64,000 bases of DNA from Edaphobacter lichenicola (GCF_025264645.1 NZ_CP073696.1:1302001-1366000), one strand, 5' to 3'. Positions 1 through 9,382 are shown, counted from the first letter of the stretch. Notes: a model not told the origin generated them from the letters alone. Numbers and translations are program-made.

Positions 1-637
1 TGACGACATCGATACCGCCGGCAAACTGCTCCTTTAGCGCATCCTCATACTGCTTCGCTCCAAACGGAGCAAGGGCCCCCAGCGTAAATGGAATCACGTT
101 GTCCGCTCCGAGCACTTTTAGCTCCTCAAGCTCTTCGGCATTGCGGCCAGTCGCAATCACTTTGCCGGCACCCAGATGCTTCGCAAGCTGTACCGCCAGC
201 CTCCCCGCCGTCCCCGTAGCACCATTCACCAATACAGTCTCACCAGCCTGTAGATGGGCACGTTCGACGAGTCCAGCCCATGCCGACATCCCAGGATTCG
301 CGATCGCAGCCGCAGTAATGTCGTCGAGTTTGTCTGGAACCGGGATGCATCGCCTCGATTGAACGAGAGACCGCTCAGCCAAAGCCCCGTAAGGAGCCTC
401 CGGCAAAACAAAGTAAACGCGCCTGCCATCGGCCGTGCGTCCAACGCCCTCTGCTCCGGCAACTGCGGGAAAGACTCCGTCCGAACTGTAGTGTGTGCCC
501 GACGAACGCGACTTGCTGAACTGGCTCAGCGCAGAAGCACTCACCGTGATGACCTCTTCTCCATCACGAGCAACCGGCTCGGCAAAGTCTCCATAGACGG
601 GCGTCTTGCCGACGGCCGTAAGAATCGCTGCTTTCAT
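1..637 (-). CDS. NADPH:quinone oxidoreductase / zinc-type alcohol dehydrogenase-like protein (partial)
   Basis: This is the N-terminal part of a medium-chain dehydrogenase/reductase; the reading frame stays open to the left window edge, so about 212 residues are seen. It starts MKAAILTAVGKTPVYGDFAE, typical of quinone-oxidoreductase-like members. A Rossmann nucleotide-binding stretch, NGATGTAGRLAVQLAKHLGA, follows near residues 140-160, then IATGRN, which suggests NADPH use. No zinc-ligand cysteine cluster is visible, so a zinc-free quinone-reductase-type enzyme is more likely than a true alcohol dehydrogenase. It is divergent from a TetR regulator with a palindrome between them, which suggests it is the repressed target. 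The substrate cannot be told. Confidence 0.85.
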   Translation of the reverse strand, partial: MKAAILTAVGKTPVYGDFAEPVARDGEEVITVSASALSQFSKSRSSGTHYSSDGVFPAVAGAEGVGRTADGRRVYFVLPEAPYGALAERSLVQSRRCIPVPDKLDDITAAAIANPGMSAWAGLVERAHLQAGETVLVNGATGTAGRLAVQLAKHLGAGKVIATGRNAEELEELKVLGADNVIPFTLGALAPFGAKQYEDALKEQFAGGIDVV

Positions 638-690
638 ACCATCGCTCCTTCTGGTTCCTGCACGGTGCGGTCTATCACTAGACCAGACCG

Positions 691-705
691 TTGAACGGTG
701 TTCAA
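691..705. promoter_or_regulatory. Putative TetR operator palindrome
   Basis: TTGAACGGTGTTCAA is a perfect 6+6 inverted repeat with a 3-bp centre, located between the divergent oxidoreductase and TetR genes. An additional half-site, GTTCAA, sits at 719-724. TetR-family repressors commonly bind such palindromes in the shared intergenic region and control both genes. Binding is inferred from position and symmetry only. Confidence 0.55.
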
Positions 706-756
706 TAAATCTAACAGCGTTCAAGTATGAGATGTCAAAACTGCTATGCTCGATGC

Positions 757-1401
757 ATGAAAGTTAATCGGGAGATGGTGGCTCAGGCGGGACTCAAGCT
801 GCTGAACGAAGTCGGCCTCGAGCAGCTGACGCTTCGTCGTCTCGGTACCGAGTTGAAGGTCCAGGCCGCCGCAATCTATTGGCACTTCAAAAGCAAAGAA
901 GCGCTCCTCGACGAGATGGCGACGATGGTTCTTGCCGAGGGAGCACCTCATCTCGTACCAGCCCGGCGAGGCTCCGATTGGAAGATTTGGGCCGCTGCAT
1001 TCGGACATGGCCTCAGAAAAACATTGCTCGCGTATCGTGACGGCGCTCGCATGGTCTCCGGAACCGAACTCACCAATACGGAATACATGAAAACCGTTGA
1101 GTCGATCGGGTCGAGACTCCTCGAAGCTGGCTTCTCACTCCGTCAGACCGTCGTTCTGCTCAGCACGATCTACAGCTACACCTTGAGCTTCGTGATGGAA
1201 GAGCAAGCCGTCTATCCGCGTCCAAAAGAACGTTCTCCGCGATACGACATTGCGAGGCGAAAGGCACGTCTCGACGCTGACGAACTCCCTCTTCTGCGCC
1301 AAAGCGGATCGATTCTCTTCGACCGGTTCGACCGCCGCTACAAAGAGGGTTTGGAGCTGATACTACAAGGCGCCGCTGCGCAAAAAATATCAGGCAAATA
1401 A
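757..1401 (+). CDS. TetR family transcriptional regulator (TetR_C type)
   Basis: The N-terminal TetR helix-turn-helix is clear: LKLLNEVGLEQLTLRRLGTE, then QAAAIYWHFKSKEALLDEMA at about residues 35-55. The C-terminal part resembles the tetracycline-repressor-like ligand domain, including a GTELTNTEYM stretch. The protein is 214 residues from ATG 757; an in-frame ATG at 727 adds ten cysteine-rich residues unlike the family, so I chose 757. Neither start has a good ribosome binding site. It is divergent from the oxidoreductase at 1-637 and probably represses it through the palindrome at 691-705. The inducer is unknown. Confidence 0.88.
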   Translation: MKVNREMVAQAGLKLLNEVGLEQLTLRRLGTELKVQAAAIYWHFKSKEALLDEMATMVLAEGAPHLVPARRGSDWKIWAAAFGHGLRKTLLAYRDGARMVSGTELTNTEYMKTVESIGSRLLEAGFSLRQTVVLLSTIYSYTLSFVMEEQAVYPRPKERSPRYDIARRKARLDADELPLLRQSGSILFDRFDRRYKEGLELILQGAAAQKISGK

Positions 1402-1669
1402 GAATCACCTATCGACGATTTTGTCTCAAAGTCTTGAGCGACCAGGAACGCGCGACGCACTTTATGTCTTCATGACCTGCTCTTTTTTGATTCGCGTGGC
1501 TAAATCACGTCATGAAGCGTTCTGACGGCTTGTATTCTTACCTCAGTTCGCAGCGCGGATGACCAGAACCAACAAGGATGCAAACGCACTTTGTCAAATG
1601 ACGTCAGTCTCCGAAAACTTAAGAATAGTATCGGTTTGAAGCCCCCATAACTGCAGAAATGAGGTTCGA

Positions 1670-2728
1670 ATGGTTCCGTCTCCCGCATCACCGAAAGACT
1701 TTCGACTTTGGCCGTTCGTATTGATTGCTGCGGTAGTAGGCATCGCCGCGATTGGTTTCGCATACACGGCTGGATGGCTTTCACCGCACCGGCTGACGCC
1801 AGAAAAGTTGGTAGCGGGGTTGGCCCCTCCGGGCGGACCGGCACTGGGACATCGGCGCAATCACGCCAAAGGTATCTGCTTTACCGGAACGTTTGAGGCG
1901 AACGGCGAAGGTTCGGCACTCTCCAAAGCGCCGGTTTTCGTTCGGGGCCAATATCCGATTGTGGGACGGTTCAACCTTGGCACTCCGAATCCGAATGCTG
2001 ACGACGCAATGGTGCGTACGCGCGGCCTCGGCATCCTTATCACCACGCCGGACGGGCAGCAGTGGCGCAGTGCCATGATCAATGCGCCGATCTTTCCCGT
2101 TTCGACTCCGCAGGCCTTTTACGACCTCCTGACTGCCTCCGCGAGCAAGGAGCCCGATGCGATGAAGAACTTCATCGCCGCAAATCCAGAGTTCCTTACA
2201 TTTCTCCCCTGGGCCAAGAGTGACCAATGGACCGAGAGCTATGCGGAGGAGCCTTACAACAGTCTCAACTCGTTTCTGTTCGTCGATGAGTCCGGCACCA
2301 AGCATCCAGTCCGCTGGTCGTTGATCCCAGCGGCACAACCTGTCTCTATTTCGCCAGCGGAGTTGGGCAAGCGCGGTCCCGATTATCTGGAGCAGGAGAT
2401 TACGCAGCGTGTGGCCGCAGGCCCTCAGCACTGGAACCTCATGGTCACCGTTGCCAACCCCGGCGACCCAACTGCGGACCCCAATAAGGCGTGGCCTGCG
2501 GATCGTCGTACGATCAACGTTGGAACAATGACGGTGCAGCAGATTGAACCAGAGCGCGACGGCCCCTGCCGCGACATCAACTACGACCCGACGGTCCTGC
2601 CGGCCGGAATCACTACGTCGGATGACCCATTTCCCGCTGCACGCTCGGCAGCCTATTCCCGGTCGTACAACAGCCGTACAGCCGAAGAGGCAGACTACCC
2701 GCGTACCGCGACAGGAGCCAAGCAATGA
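1670..2728 (+). CDS. Membrane-anchored catalase family peroxidase (SrpA-like)
   Basis: This is a 352-residue small catalase-fold haem peroxidase. Residues 13-32 form one hydrophobic N-terminal segment (signal or anchor), placing the haem domain outside the cytoplasm. The distal histidine lies in HAKGICFTGTF (His about 65), followed by VGRFNLGTPNPNADD and VRTRGLGI, which correspond to the catalase core. A RSAAYSRSY stretch near residues 325-333 fits the proximal tyrosine ligand. It is much shorter than a classical monofunctional catalase (about 480 or more), as in SrpA-like peroxidases. Its stop overlaps the start of a cytochrome b561 gene by 4 bp (ATGA), so the two are co-translated and may exchange electrons. 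Confidence 0.87.
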   Translation: MVPSPASPKDFRLWPFVLIAAVVGIAAIGFAYTAGWLSPHRLTPEKLVAGLAPPGGPALGHRRNHAKGICFTGTFEANGEGSALSKAPVFVRGQYPIVGRFNLGTPNPNADDAMVRTRGLGILITTPDGQQWRSAMINAPIFPVSTPQAFYDLLTASASKEPDAMKNFIAANPEFLTFLPWAKSDQWTESYAEEPYNSLNSFLFVDESGTKHPVRWSLIPAAQPVSISPAELGKRGPDYLEQEITQRVAAGPQHWNLMVTVANPGDPTADPNKAWPADRRTINVGTMTVQQIEPERDGPCRDINYDPTVLPAGITTSDDPFPAARSAAYSRSYNSRTAEEADYPRTATGAKQ

Positions 2729-3294
2729 CGACAACAACGCGCACACGCTTTGCCGTTCCGCAGCGAATACTTCACTGGCTAATGGCAATCTGCATTCTGT
2801 CCATGTTGTTCATTGGGGTCGGTATGGTCTCGACCATCAGCGCCAAGTACCTGACACTGGTCCAGATTCATAAGCCGCTGGGGATAGCCATCCTGGTGCT
2901 GGCACTTATCCGTCTGGCACTGCGTCTCTACTACGGGGCGCCCGCCTTGCCCGCCGATCTGCCGGCGCCGATGAAGCTGGCCGCGGAGCTGTCGCAGTAT
3001 ATCTTTTACGCGCTGATGATCGCCATGCCGCTGATCGGCTGGGGTATGTTGTCCGCTGCGGAGTACCCGGTGGTGCTCTTCGGCAGTGTGCATCTGCCAT
3101 CCATCCTGCCGGTGAGTCCAAGCCTGCATACGCTGCTGTGGCATGCACACTACTACCTGGCCTTTGCGTTTTTCGGACTCATCCTGATGCACGTCTCCGC
3201 AATTCTCTTTCATAAGCTCGTCAGAAATGACGGCGTGTTTGAAGCAATGGCGCCGGTTCTCACCCACGACCGGTCAGACAAACCCGCCGATTGA
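2725..3294 (+). CDS. Cytochrome b561 family protein
   Basis: This 189-residue integral membrane protein has four hydrophobic helices, at about residues 17-38, 48-66, 85-108 and 138-165. Candidate haem-ligand histidines are in RILHWLM, QIHKPLG and LLWHAHYYLAF, the usual pattern for bacterial di-haem cytochrome b561 (CybB/YodB type). It should shuttle electrons between the quinone pool and a periplasmic partner. The 4-bp overlap with the upstream catalase-like peroxidase suggests that partner. A superoxide:quinone oxidoreductase role, as known for CybB, is an alternative. Confidence 0.9.
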   Translation: MTTTTRTRFAVPQRILHWLMAICILSMLFIGVGMVSTISAKYLTLVQIHKPLGIAILVLALIRLALRLYYGAPALPADLPAPMKLAAELSQYIFYALMIAMPLIGWGMLSAAEYPVVLFGSVHLPSILPVSPSLHTLLWHAHYYLAFAFFGLILMHVSAILFHKLVRNDGVFEAMAPVLTHDRSDKPAD

Positions 3295-3384
3295 TTGGAA
3301 CAGTCGGCGGGCAAGTCATCACAAGTGGAAGGTATTGCATGAGCACCCCAACGCTTATGTATGATCTTTTGCGTCCGATCGGCA

Positions 3385-3655
3385 GTCAAAACTTGTCAAG
3401 CCCCCGAATGGAGCAAACCATTTCCAGACAATGACTTCCACGTGGCGCATGAGTTTCACCTCAAAAGCTATACTTGTTAGTAAGACAAAAACAAATCAGC
3501 CCCGGAGATCATCCGGGGCTAATTTATTGATAACAAGTATTTTAGGCATAACTCATTTGTTATGAATATTTTGCAGGTAGAGGCATCCTGTAAGTTATTC
3601 ATTATAGGTATTTTGTCTCCAAAATACCCTCAAGGGGGAGAGGGGTACCCCTCGT
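3385..3655 (+). repeat. Intergenic repeat element, copy A (no gene)
   Basis: This gene-free stretch between cytochrome b561 and ispG shares ordered blocks with 57425-57700. They are CTTGTCAAG (3392-3400), CACGTGGCG (3439-3447), TATACT (3469-3474), a CCCCGG...CCGGGG hairpin (3498-3520), GAATATTTTGCAG (3564-3576) and a G-rich run ending GGGGTA (to 3646). The first three blocks have identical spacing in both copies (47 and 30 bp). Copy A also has a perfect hairpin GGTATTTTG-TCTC-CAAAATACC (3607-3628) and the palindrome AGGGGTACCCCT (3641-3652). The function is unknown; see findings. Confidence 0.75.
3498..3520. terminator. Hairpin AGCCCCGGA/TCCGGGGCT within repeat copy A
   Basis: A 9-bp perfect stem with a GATCA loop. 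On the minus strand it is followed by GATTTGTTTTTG, so it may terminate transcription arriving from ispG. On the plus strand it ends the short putative transcript that would start after TATACT at 3469-3474. Confidence 0.55.
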
Positions 3656-3722
3656 AAGGAAGCGTGCTGAGATATACGTGTCTCAAACGCATATCAATTA
3701 GAAATTAAGGGAGAAAAGGAGC

Positions 3723-4955
3723 CTAAACCTCGATCAGCACGCGGCCATACCGCTTCTCGACGTACTCGTCGAGGATGACCTGAAACTCTTCGACGATCCG
3801 ATCACCCTTCAGCGTGGTAAACAGCTTGCCATCGACATAAACCGGTGCCTTGGGCTCCTCAAACGTACCCGGAAGCGAGATTCCGATGTTGGCATGCTTC
3901 GACTCGCCCGGGCCATTCACGATGCAACCCATGACGGCCAGCTTCAACTCCTCAACCCCGGGATACTGTTTCTTCCACTCCGGCATTGAGGCGACGAGAT
4001 AACCCTGAATTCGCTCCGCCAACTCCTGGAAGTAGGTCGAGGTCGTACGTCCGCACCCTGGGCAGCTAGTAACCTGCGGCATAAAGCTCCGAATCCCAAG
4101 CGACTGCAGAATCTGCTGTCCGCAACGAACCTCCTCCGACCGATCCCCACCCGGCGTCGGAGTCAAACTAACCCGGATCGTATCTCCGATCCCCGAAAGC
4201 AGCAAAGGAGCCAGCCCCGCAGCCGAAGCCACGATGCCCTTCATCCCCATCCCGGCCTCGGTCAGCCCAAGATGCAACGCATAATCGCAACGCTTTGCCA
4301 ACTCGGTATAAACATCAATCAAATCGCGAACGCCCGAGACCTTCGCTGACAAGATAATCTGATCCCGCCGCAGTCCATAACGTTCCGCGGCCGCAGCATT
4401 ATCCAGTGCCGACACCACCATCGCTTCCATCATCACGTCACGAGCGGGAAGGGGACTGGCACTCTTCGAATTTTCATCCATCATCTTGGTCAGCAGCGCT
4501 TGATCGAGCGAACCCCAGTTCACACCGATCCTTACCGGCTTCTGGTGCTCTACTGCGACCTCAACCATCGTTCGGAAGTTGTCATCATCCTTCCGCCCGA
4601 TCGAGACGTTGCCCGGATTGATTCTGTACTTCGCGAGTGCCTTCGCAGTCTCAGGGTATTTCTTCAGCAGCAGGTGCCCGTTGTAGTGAAAGTCACCAAT
4701 GATCGGGGTCGACCAGCCCTTCTTCGACAGTAGCTCGACAATTGCTGGAACAGCCTTAGCCGCCTCATCGTTGTTGACGGTGACTCGAACCATCTCAGAA
4801 CCGGCACGAGCCAACGCTGCAATCTGTTGCACTGAGCTCTCAACATCCGCAGTGTCCGTATTCGTCATCGACTGCACGACAACCGGCGAATCCGACCCAA
4901 CCCGAACCCCGCCAATATTTACCGTTACCGCACGTCGTCGCTGTATCTCAGGCAT
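3723..4955 (-). CDS. ispG: (E)-4-hydroxy-3-methylbut-2-enyl-diphosphate synthase
   Basis: IspG (GcpE) converts MEcPP to HMBPP in the MEP isoprenoid pathway and carries a [4Fe-4S] cluster. The protein is 410 residues and starts [20 protein letters not shown]. Cluster cysteines are visible as CPGCGR (about 298 and 301) and [16 protein letters not shown] (about 344), and the TIM-barrel part has [12 protein letters not shown] near the start. The frame is open further upstream, but that extension runs through the tRNA-Arg gene on the other strand and is not coding. ATG 4955 has GGTGGAG upstream as its ribosome binding site. IspG supplies precursors for the hopanoids made by the cluster at the right end of the window. 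Confidence 0.96.
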   Translation of the reverse strand: MPEIQRRRAVTVNIGGVRVGSDSPVVVQSMTNTDTADVESSVQQIAALARAGSEMVRVTVNNDEAAKAVPAIVELLSKKGWSTPIIGDFHYNGHLLLKKYPETAKALAKYRINPGNVSIGRKDDDNFRTMVEVAVEHQKPVRIGVNWGSLDQALLTKMMDENSKSASPLPARDVMMEAMVVSALDNAAAAERYGLRRDQIILSAKVSGVRDLIDVYTELAKRCDYALHLGLTEAGMGMKGIVASAAGLAPLLLSGIGDTIRVSLTPTPGGDRSEEVRCGQQILQSLGIRSFMPQVTSCPGCGRTTSTYFQELAERIQGYLVASMPEWKKQYPGVEELKLAVMGCIVNGPGESKHANIGISLPGTFEEPKAPVYVDGKLFTTLKGDRIVEEFQVILDEYVEKRYGRVLIEV

Positions 4956-5020
4956 AAACTCTCCACCCTCAAGTTTACCACCGCAGCAGCAACAACCTAC
5001 GCGATACACTACCGAAACGT

Positions 5021-5094
5021 GGCCCGGTAGCTCAGTTGCATAGAGCAGCGCACTCCTAACGCGAAGGTCGCAGGTTGGACTCCTGCCCGGGCCA
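5021..5094 (+). tRNA. tRNA-Arg (anticodon CCT), structurally unusual
   Basis: The cloverleaf folds with a perfect 7-bp acceptor stem (GGCCCGG/CCGGGCC), discriminator A, an encoded CCA at 5095-5097, D stem GCTC/GAGC and T stem GCAGG/CCTGC. The anticodon loop is CTCCTAA (anticodon CCT, reading AGG). Oddities: the D loop has G18-C19 instead of GG, and the T loop is TTGGACT instead of TTCGANT. The conserved G19:C56 tertiary pair is therefore swapped to C19:G56. The anticodon stem has G27-A43 and A31-C39 mismatches around only three Watson-Crick pairs. It could be a divergent functional tRNA or an early pseudo-tRNA. Confidence 0.85.
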
Positions 5095-5102
5095 CCACGA
5101 GG

Positions 5103-5125
5103 CAAGCCCCCCTTCAGAGGGCTTG
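5103..5125 (+). terminator. Possible terminator hairpin after tRNA-Arg
   Basis: CAAGCCC (5103-5109) pairs with GGGCTTG (5119-5125) just after the tRNA. The tail is TGTGATGG, without a T-run, so termination is uncertain. On the other strand it lies downstream of the PEP-CTERM gene. Confidence 0.35.
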
Positions 5126-5154
5126 TGTGATGGCCGTGTCGCCTATGAAGTTCT

Positions 5155-5697
5155 CTATGCTCTCAGAAACCTGCGGTATGCCAGCCCTGCCAAGCCGAGA
5201 AATCCCGTTCCGAACAACATAACGTCGGAAGGTTCTGGAACCGGAGAAGTTGTCTGGCTGATAGTGATCGAATTGTCGGTTGTGGGATACGACGTGCCGA
5301 AAACCGCAAATGAGCCATCCTCCAGATTCACTGTGCCAGGAGAAAAGGTTGGGGCGTTATCTGCACCAGCGAATAGCTGAGGGCCATTAGCGATGGCACC
5401 GTATTCGGTGTTGTTCGCCATAAACACCACCTCTAGCCCCCCCATACCCTGGTTCGAGTAAAACGTCTCGACCGGATCGGTCGTTGCTTCGCCACTGAAA
5501 ACAACCGGAGCATTGAAGATGATGCTTCCGTCTGCAGTCGTGCTGGTAGGAGACAAAAGCTGAGGAAGCGAAAAAACTACGAGAGGCATCCCGTTGAAGG
5601 TAAAGGTAAATTGATCGACGGTGTCGGCGTGTGCGGAAAGAGTGGAGGCAGCGACAATCGTAGCAGTCGCAAAGAAGGAAAGGAGTGCAGAGCGCAT
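5155..5697 (-). CDS. PEP-CTERM sorting domain-containing secreted protein
   Basis: This 180-residue protein has an N-terminal signal peptide (about residues 1-24, ending SAHA). A beta-rich body of no recognised family follows, then a C-terminal PEP-CTERM tail: [28 protein letters not shown] runs from about residue 152, with the PEP motif, a hydrophobic helix and a basic end. In known systems this tail is recognised by exosortase and the protein goes to the cell surface or extracellular polymer. No exosortase or polysaccharide genes lie nearby, so the sorting machinery must be elsewhere in the genome. The body's function is unknown. Confidence 0.88.
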   Translation of the reverse strand: MRSALLSFFATATIVAASTLSAHADTVDQFTFTFNGMPLVVFSLPQLLSPTSTTADGSIIFNAPVVFSGEATTDPVETFYSNQGMGGLEVVFMANNTEYGAIANGPQLFAGADNAPTFSPGTVNLEDGSFAVFGTSYPTTDNSITISQTTSPVPEPSDVMLFGTGFLGLAGLAYRRFLRA

Positions 5698-6232
5698 TAG
5701 GCTACCCTTCAGTGCTAGATTTCGTACGAACCGCTATATATATATCCGCAATATAGCCACGATACGGTGCCTTTACAAATGAATTTTCATAATGGTCTGC
5801 CATTCAGGTCACTGCAAAACAGATCGGGTGATCTCCCCCAACATTTGCTTCTACAGTGTTTCAACGCGAACCATCTGCTATCCCGTTCAATAAACGAATT
5901 TCAATGCGGAGTGAAGCCTGATCAAACGGCTCTTTTGTAATTTTATGGTTTTTGTGATGTCAGCTATGGCAAAACGTCGCGAGATGGGAGTAGAGTACGT
6001 GGAAATCGATCGGCTATCAGTAAGTCTTCTGGATTAAGAACGTTAGGAACGATCGGCTGCGGAACTTACTTGCCCGTTGGAGGTAAGACCCAGGCGACGT
6101 GATCGCAGCTCTTATCCGAGTTTCCGCTGGGTTTGCGGTTTCGGCGATCAGCTGCATTGTCAGCTCTATTCGTTGATTGCGGCTTTTCCGTACGGAGACA
6201 TGAGTCTCCATGGTTATTGGGGGTGTCCGGCG
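5698..6232. other. Intergenic region, no gene seen
   Basis: This 535-bp spacer lies between the divergent PEP-CTERM gene and the large exported protein. It includes an AT-rich TATATATATA tract near 5734-5744, compatible with promoters. The longer in-frame extension of the downstream gene (from 6077) is arginine-rich, then lacks a signal peptide, and looks non-coding. I see no RNA gene here. Confidence 0.5.
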
Positions 6233-9200
6233 ATGAAGTCTGCATTGCGTAAGCCGTTTGTTCCTATAGTCGCCTCTTTATGTCTTCTAACTTGCACTGT
6301 GGGGGCCAGCGCAGGTTCTGCGTTCTCATCAGCCGCCGATACGGCGCGAACACCAAATCCAGCGCACCAAACGGGAGACATGGTGCTTATCCCGGGGCCG
6401 CTGAGATCATTTCTACGCATGGCCGGTATCAGCCAGAAAGTTACCCCGGATGATGTGTTGCCTTTGCTCGCTCGCAACGTGTATCTCCACGGCTATCGGC
6501 AAAATGCCCCAACAGAGTTTCTGATCCTGGTTGATCGTTACATCCATCAGGCGAGAGAACTGCAGATTCTGGCGGGGACGACCAACACGATTCGGGTTGC
6601 CGGTTGTGATGATGCTGGCACGTTAGTTCAGATTCTCGGCTACAGGCTGCGGGAAGGGTGTGGCCAAAAGAACTTCACGCTGGAAACTGCGAATCCAGAG
6701 AGAGCTTTCCTTACCATCGACTCGGGTTTCCCCCTCGTTGAACTCGAAGAAGCTCTTCAAAAAGGGACACCCTTCAGTTATTCCTATCCCGCCACCCGAG
6801 TCCCGGCGTTCTTTCACGAGAGCGATTGGATCGGACTGAGTACGGGACCCAGAAGAGGCGACGGAAGTCTTGTGGACGCGCTTCTAAGCGATCCATCCGT
6901 GGCTAGACTCTACTGGGCGTTAGGCAAAAGTGATAACGAAACCAGAACGACATTGGAAGGATCGCCAGGACTCAGAGCGCTGCTTCCATTCGCGAGCGTA
7001 CTGGACTTTTACGGAAGTCAGATATGTATTCACAATGGACATGTCATTGTGCCAGGAGGAGTAGCCGCACAAGCCGAATGGAAGGAATTGGTCGGTGCGA
7101 GCCCGGACTCCCCGGGGGACTTTGTTGTTCACTTGGTTGCGAAGGATAGGGGCTGGCTGGCTGCTTACTTCGATGTCTTATCTCGCATCAACCAGGAACA
7201 GCAAAAACATTTCACAGAAACCCCACGGATGAAACAGCTCTATGAGGTATTTCGCGCGGGCGACTCCGGCACGAATGCGGTGAGGGGTGTATTCCCTAGA
7301 GCTCCGCAGCTTCTGCTGCTGTTTACCCGCATGCAGTGGGAGTCGAACGGCGAACCCCACGTCCCAGGAGATCTTGCGAGTTGGAAGGATATTCTCCTTC
7401 AAAAGAACGATTCCAAAATCGTTCGCGATTGGGTCAAACGTGCTAAAAGCTGGAACCGTCCTGAACAGCTACTCGATGCACTGACTGCCCTGTCCTCGAT
7501 GGATACCGACGTTGGAGCGCTTCAGATTTATCTCACCTTGAGTGAAATGGATCGGGGACGCCAACAGGGAAGCAAACTATCTGCCGATACGGTGCACCTG
7601 CTGGCTGACAAGTTTTCGAGGTTCAATAGTTGGTACCTGGTATTTACCGAGTTCCCAGAGGTGAACGATGCTTCCATCGTTCGATTTGTGAACATAGCAG
7701 ACACCATAGACGGAACCTCCAATCAAACTCTACGTGCGAACGAACTTGGAGCGTTTCAGGCAACCATCGGACTTTGGCAGATACTGGCGCGTCAGGGAGA
7801 GATTCCGAGCGCCGAATTGAACAACTCCTGGCAAAGGATGATTGAACCTTTCGCATCTATCTCTTCACCTCCTCAACTCTTCGATGGGGTGCGTGGTTCA
7901 CTGGAAGCGCTCCTGCCTGCGGCAGGCGGTCAGGCGCACATCTCACAAGATGAGATCGTCAGCTTGCTCGCAGGACCCGTTCAAGAGAACTCGGATAGCA
8001 GACGAGTACACCTGATCTTAGCCGGGCGAATTAACTCTGTCCTTGAAGATCAGCGCTTAGTCTCACTCGATACGCTCTTCGCACTTAGCGATGGCCTGAA
8101 GGAGATGGAACAGGGAAAGGGCAACGCAGACAGTCTGCTACCGCTTGCGGCAGAGCTTCGCGAGTTTGATATGCCACGCCCCATCTTTACCAACAGCGAG
8201 AAGATCAACTGGGCGCCGCCGAATTACACCGCTCGTCATGCGGAACTGCAGGTTCGAACGGACCTGACGAAGGTCATCAAAACGCCTGGTACACATGCTC
8301 AACTCGAAGTAGCCCGCGGCCAGCTCGCCCCGTTTCTACGAGACACGTTGGTCGGCTTGAACTACGCCTACTACGAACCGCCTGGCGCACAGATGCTTCA
8401 CCACAATCCGCTTTTTGTGCGCTCGCATGACTTTTTGGGAGTATCGATAGAGGGTTACGATCGGCTATGGAGCGCTCCCGTCCTGTTGGGAGCAGGATCA
8501 CCAGCCGGCGGGGGTGCCTATCTTGTGGGCTCGTTGGCTGATCTCTCCTACGCACTGGCATCAACCGAGCAGGACTTCATCGCACCGGAGAATGTGCAAG
8601 CTCTCATCTGGAAGGACCTCGTTCCGGAGCTTCTGGTAGGCGCTACTCTCCCACGTTGGTGGAACGTTACACCAAACGAACTTCACGCAGTCGCTCTGTA
8701 TCAGCGATCAGGGGAGGAGATCTTAACTGCATCCGTAGGTGACGCTCAGCTCAAGGAGAAAGTGACTGCGATTCTCTCCGACCGGATGTCGCCGAAGCGC
8801 TTGGAACGAGTAGAAGAGTCTCTGGTTCGTCCGGAAGACGCGACTGCGCTGCTTCCTCGGATGATGCCGATAGAGACATCGAGCCTGGCCGCCGAGTATC
8901 GCAAGAGGTTTCCTGACGAAGCCGCTTCATGGGGCCCCGCAAGTCAACAGCTTGCAGATCTTCAGCGCCAGCATCCAGTCGAGGTCAGTTGGGAGCGTAT
9001 TTCGATCGACTTTGGTGTACCTCACCCGACATTAGCCCTGACAAACGCTCGCGAACTGATGAATGTAAAACCGTTCCCCTTCTTTGGGTCATATTCCAGT
9101 CGCATGTTCGGCGAGTCCTGGGAGTCCAGCAACTTGTACTGGGCGCGATTGGCGGATGAGATGGGCTACTCGCCGGTGTCATTGAACAGTCTGATTCCCG

Positions 9201-9382
9201 AACTGAGTCGACATGCGATCGCCAAAATCTTTGCAACAGAGCCTGAAGATTGGCCTGCGATCCTTCGCGCCGTGCAAGAGACGGGGACGGAGTTTCGTCA
9301 GGGCAAGATTGCTGGATTGCCTGCAGGGAACACTACTTCATCTGCGCCGGAACGGGCAGGGAAAGATGCGATTGCGCAATAG
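6233..9382 (+). CDS. Large exported protein of unknown function
   Basis: I do not recognise this 1049-residue protein. ATG 6233 follows GGGGGTG and gives a classical signal peptide, MKSALRKPFVPIVASLCLL, with probable cleavage after GASAGSA. The rest is soluble, with no further clear membrane segment and no recognisable catalytic motif. It is mostly alpha-helical in character, with repeated leucine-rich helices, and ends in a low-complexity tail (PAGNTTSSAPERAGKD). It is followed after 7 bp by a VWFA-related protein, so the two are probably an operon and may act together in the periplasm or outer envelope. Confidence 0.85.
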   Translation: MKSALRKPFVPIVASLCLLTCTVGASAGSAFSSAADTARTPNPAHQTGDMVLIPGPLRSFLRMAGISQKVTPDDVLPLLARNVYLHGYRQNAPTEFLILVDRYIHQARELQILAGTTNTIRVAGCDDAGTLVQILGYRLREGCGQKNFTLETANPERAFLTIDSGFPLVELEEALQKGTPFSYSYPATRVPAFFHESDWIGLSTGPRRGDGSLVDALLSDPSVARLYWALGKSDNETRTTLEGSPGLRALLPFASVLDFYGSQICIHNGHVIVPGGVAAQAEWKELVGASPDSPGDFVVHLVAKDRGWLAAYFDVLSRINQEQQKHFTETPRMKQLYEVFRAGDSGTNAVRGVFPRAPQLLLLFTRMQWESNGEPHVPGDLASWKDILLQKNDSKIVRDWVKRAKSWNRPEQLLDALTALSSMDTDVGALQIYLTLSEMDRGRQQGSKLSADTVHLLADKFSRFNSWYLVFTEFPEVNDASIVRFVNIADTIDGTSNQTLRANELGAFQATIGLWQILARQGEIPSAELNNSWQRMIEPFASISSPPQLFDGVRGSLEALLPAAGGQAHISQDEIVSLLAGPVQENSDSRRVHLILAGRINSVLEDQRLVSLDTLFALSDGLKEMEQGKGNADSLLPLAAELREFDMPRPIFTNSEKINWAPPNYTARHAELQVRTDLTKVIKTPGTHAQLEVARGQLAPFLRDTLVGLNYAYYEPPGAQMLHHNPLFVRSHDFLGVSIEGYDRLWSAPVLLGAGSPAGGGAYLVGSLADLSYALASTEQDFIAPENVQALIWKDLVPELLVGATLPRWWNVTPNELHAVALYQRSGEEILTASVGDAQLKEKVTAILSDRMSPKRLERVEESLVRPEDATALLPRMMPIETSSLAAEYRKRFPDEAASWGPASQQLADLQRQHPVEVSWERISIDFGVPHPTLALTNARELMNVKPFPFFGSYSSRMFGESWESSNLYWARLADEMGYSPVSLNSLIPELSRHAIAKIFATEPEDWPAILRAVQETGTEFRQGKIAGLPAGNTTSSAPERAGKDAIAQ

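Noticed and set aside
4956..5105. A 50-codon upstream extension of ispG
   Set aside because: It runs through the tRNA-Arg gene on the opposite strand and reads as cysteine/arginine-rich nonsense; ATG 4955 has a ribosome binding site and the normal IspG start.
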